Below, piece by piece: positions 62,104 to 62,879 of a stretch of DNA of 62,879 bases (the first letter of the stretch is position 1; every line of letters begins with the position of its first letter). Source of the DNA: JACRLV01 sp045863555 (lineage in GTDB: Bacteria > Planctomycetota > Phycisphaerae > UBA1845 > Fen-1342); NCBI GenBank assembly GCA_045863555.1, contig BTUU01000026.1:1-62879 (forward strand). Direction: 5' to 3'. The translations under genes were made by a program, and so were the position numbers. The notes beneath the pieces were generated by a model. That model had not been told where the DNA came from. It did no database searches and was given only the letters and a program-made list of their open reading frames with translations.

Positions 62104-62246
62104 GGATTACCTCCCTGGGGCACGACGTGTCCGCAAGAGAAGTATCGGCAGAAACGGCTGCGGGGCGTTCGGCCGGGCGAGCGAGAAGCTGTCCGGGTCG
62201 AGCGGAGCCGGTTGCGTTCCGCGCGGGAAGGGAAAATACTCCCAGC

Positions 62247-62624
62247 ATGGCAAAGAATGCGTCCAATCACGGCCTTGTCGTCTTCGAGAATCCCGCCCGC
62301 GGACGGGACTATGTCATCACGCACGTCGCGCCGGAATTCACCAGCCGCTGCCCGGTCACGGGGCAGCCCGACTTCGGGACGGTCATCGTCGAGTATGTCG
62401 CCGACGAGCTTTGCGTCGAGTTGAAGAGCTTGAAGCTCTACTTCCAGGCGTTCCGCGAACAGGGCATCTACTACGAAGCGGTAACCAACCGGATCCTCGA
62501 TGAGTTGGTTGCGGCCCTGTCGCCGCGGCGGATGAAGGTGGAGACGCGCTGGAACCCGCGCGGGGGGATGAGTTCGACGATCGTGGTGGAGTATGTGAAG
62601 CCGGCGCGGGCGGGACGGCGGTGA
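62247..62624 (+). CDS. queF: NADPH-dependent 7-cyano-7-deazaguanine reductase
   Basis: QueF reduces the nitrile of preQ0 to the amine of preQ1 in queuosine synthesis, using NADPH. The 125-residue chain matches the short, single-domain type: VAPEFTSRCPVTGQPDFGT (active-site cysteine that forms the thioimide with the nitrile) and ELKSLKLYFQAFREQGIYYE (QueF motif for NADPH). I took ATG 62247 (MAKNASNHG) because the frame from 62127 adds a proline/arginine-rich stretch unrelated to the family. GAGGTG overlaps the end of queF, ahead of the next start at 62636. Confidence 0.92.
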   Translation: MAKNASNHGLVVFENPARGRDYVITHVAPEFTSRCPVTGQPDFGTVIVEYVADELCVELKSLKLYFQAFREQGIYYEAVTNRILDELVAALSPRRMKVETRWNPRGGMSSTIVVEYVKPARAGRR

Positions 62625-62635
62625 GGTGCTAACCC

Positions 62636-62879
62636 ATGAGCTTCGCGCCACTTCCGAGGAACACGCGCTTTTCGTGGACGATTACTCTCGCGGTAGCGCT
62701 GGTCGCCGTGTCGACGATCAGCTTCATACAAGGCGTCCTGCGACCGGACGAGCGGACGGCTCTCTTTTCGATCGGCGCGATCGTCGGCGTAGTCGCGGTG
62801 GTCGTCGCCATCCGGGCGTGGGTTCGACTAACCCAACTTTCGCACTTTGGAAAAATTCAGTGCGATTTTTCGGCTCTGG
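62636..62879 (+). CDS. Small membrane protein, cut by the window end
   Basis: An open frame starts at ATG 62636, with GAGGTG about 7 bases upstream, and runs to the window end with no stop. The 81 visible residues contain two hydrophobic segments (ITLAVALVAVSTISFIQGVL and IGAIVGVVAVVVAIRAWVRL) and a short charged tail. It is probably cotranscribed with queF, which ends 11 bases earlier. No family was recognised. Confidence 0.55.
   Translation, partial: MSFAPLPRNTRFSWTITLAVALVAVSTISFIQGVLRPDERTALFSIGAIVGVVAVVVAIRAWVRLTQLSHFGKIQCDFSAL

Overview
The window is about 63 kb of GC-rich DNA, densely packed with genes on both strands. I infer a planctomycete, most likely of the Phycisphaerae class, although no rRNA gene is present to prove it. 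Three things point there. Six reading frames carry dockerin-like calcium-loop repeats of the GDxDGDGxVDxxDLxxLLxxFG type. Several membrane proteins carry a CxxCGYxL...CPECG zinc ribbon. Signalling runs through large Ser/Thr kinases with TPR or WD40 repeats. An LPS-type envelope is suggested by kdsA and an LptF/LptG permease.

Layout. Bases 1-701 hold the end of a secreted laminin-B/dockerin protein. Bases 709-5161 (minus) are a transcription-cleavage factor, an antiporter and kdsA. miaA, a GAF/receiver regulator, a TPR kinase and a YmdB-type phosphoesterase follow to 11.9 kb. Bases 11.9-14.5 kb are a degraded RHS island: an orphan RHS fragment, an RHS core with a lower-GC cysteine-rich tip, and a small membrane protein directly behind the tip. 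Bases 14.9-28.7 kb hold fumC and an LptF/G permease, a secreted metalloprotease, a zinc-ribbon membrane protein, an alcohol dehydrogenase, a phosphorylase/deaminase pair and a hybrid histidine kinase; polA follows (28.7-31.6 kb).

Bases 32-39.4 kb form an RNA-repair and toxin-antitoxin zone: the overlapping pair hen1-pnkp, then vapBC flanked by a 31-bp direct repeat, a dehydrogenase, a zinc-ribbon protein, and a Phd-ParE type pair whose toxin has an in-frame amber codon. Bases 39.4-40.5 kb contain no clear gene but are rich in palindromes, a tandem repeat, a strong intrinsic terminator and a near-perfect Shine-Dalgarno sequence in front of an ATG-TAG. DinB, PhnD-like and PyrK-like genes follow, then two large secreted lipoproteins (43.6-48.5 kb).

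Bases 48.7-55.6 kb are a same-strand series: an unknown protein, an orphan Clp-N-domain protein, an ECF-type sigma factor and a WD40 kinase that begins with an anti-sigma-type zinc finger. This is the best candidate for a poorly described regulatory system. The last part holds another dockerin protein, a zinc-ribbon membrane protein, citrate synthase beside a MmgE/PrpD protein, a GH39-like secreted hydrolase, queF and a membrane protein cut by the window end.

All identifications come from reading motifs by eye; no database search was possible.
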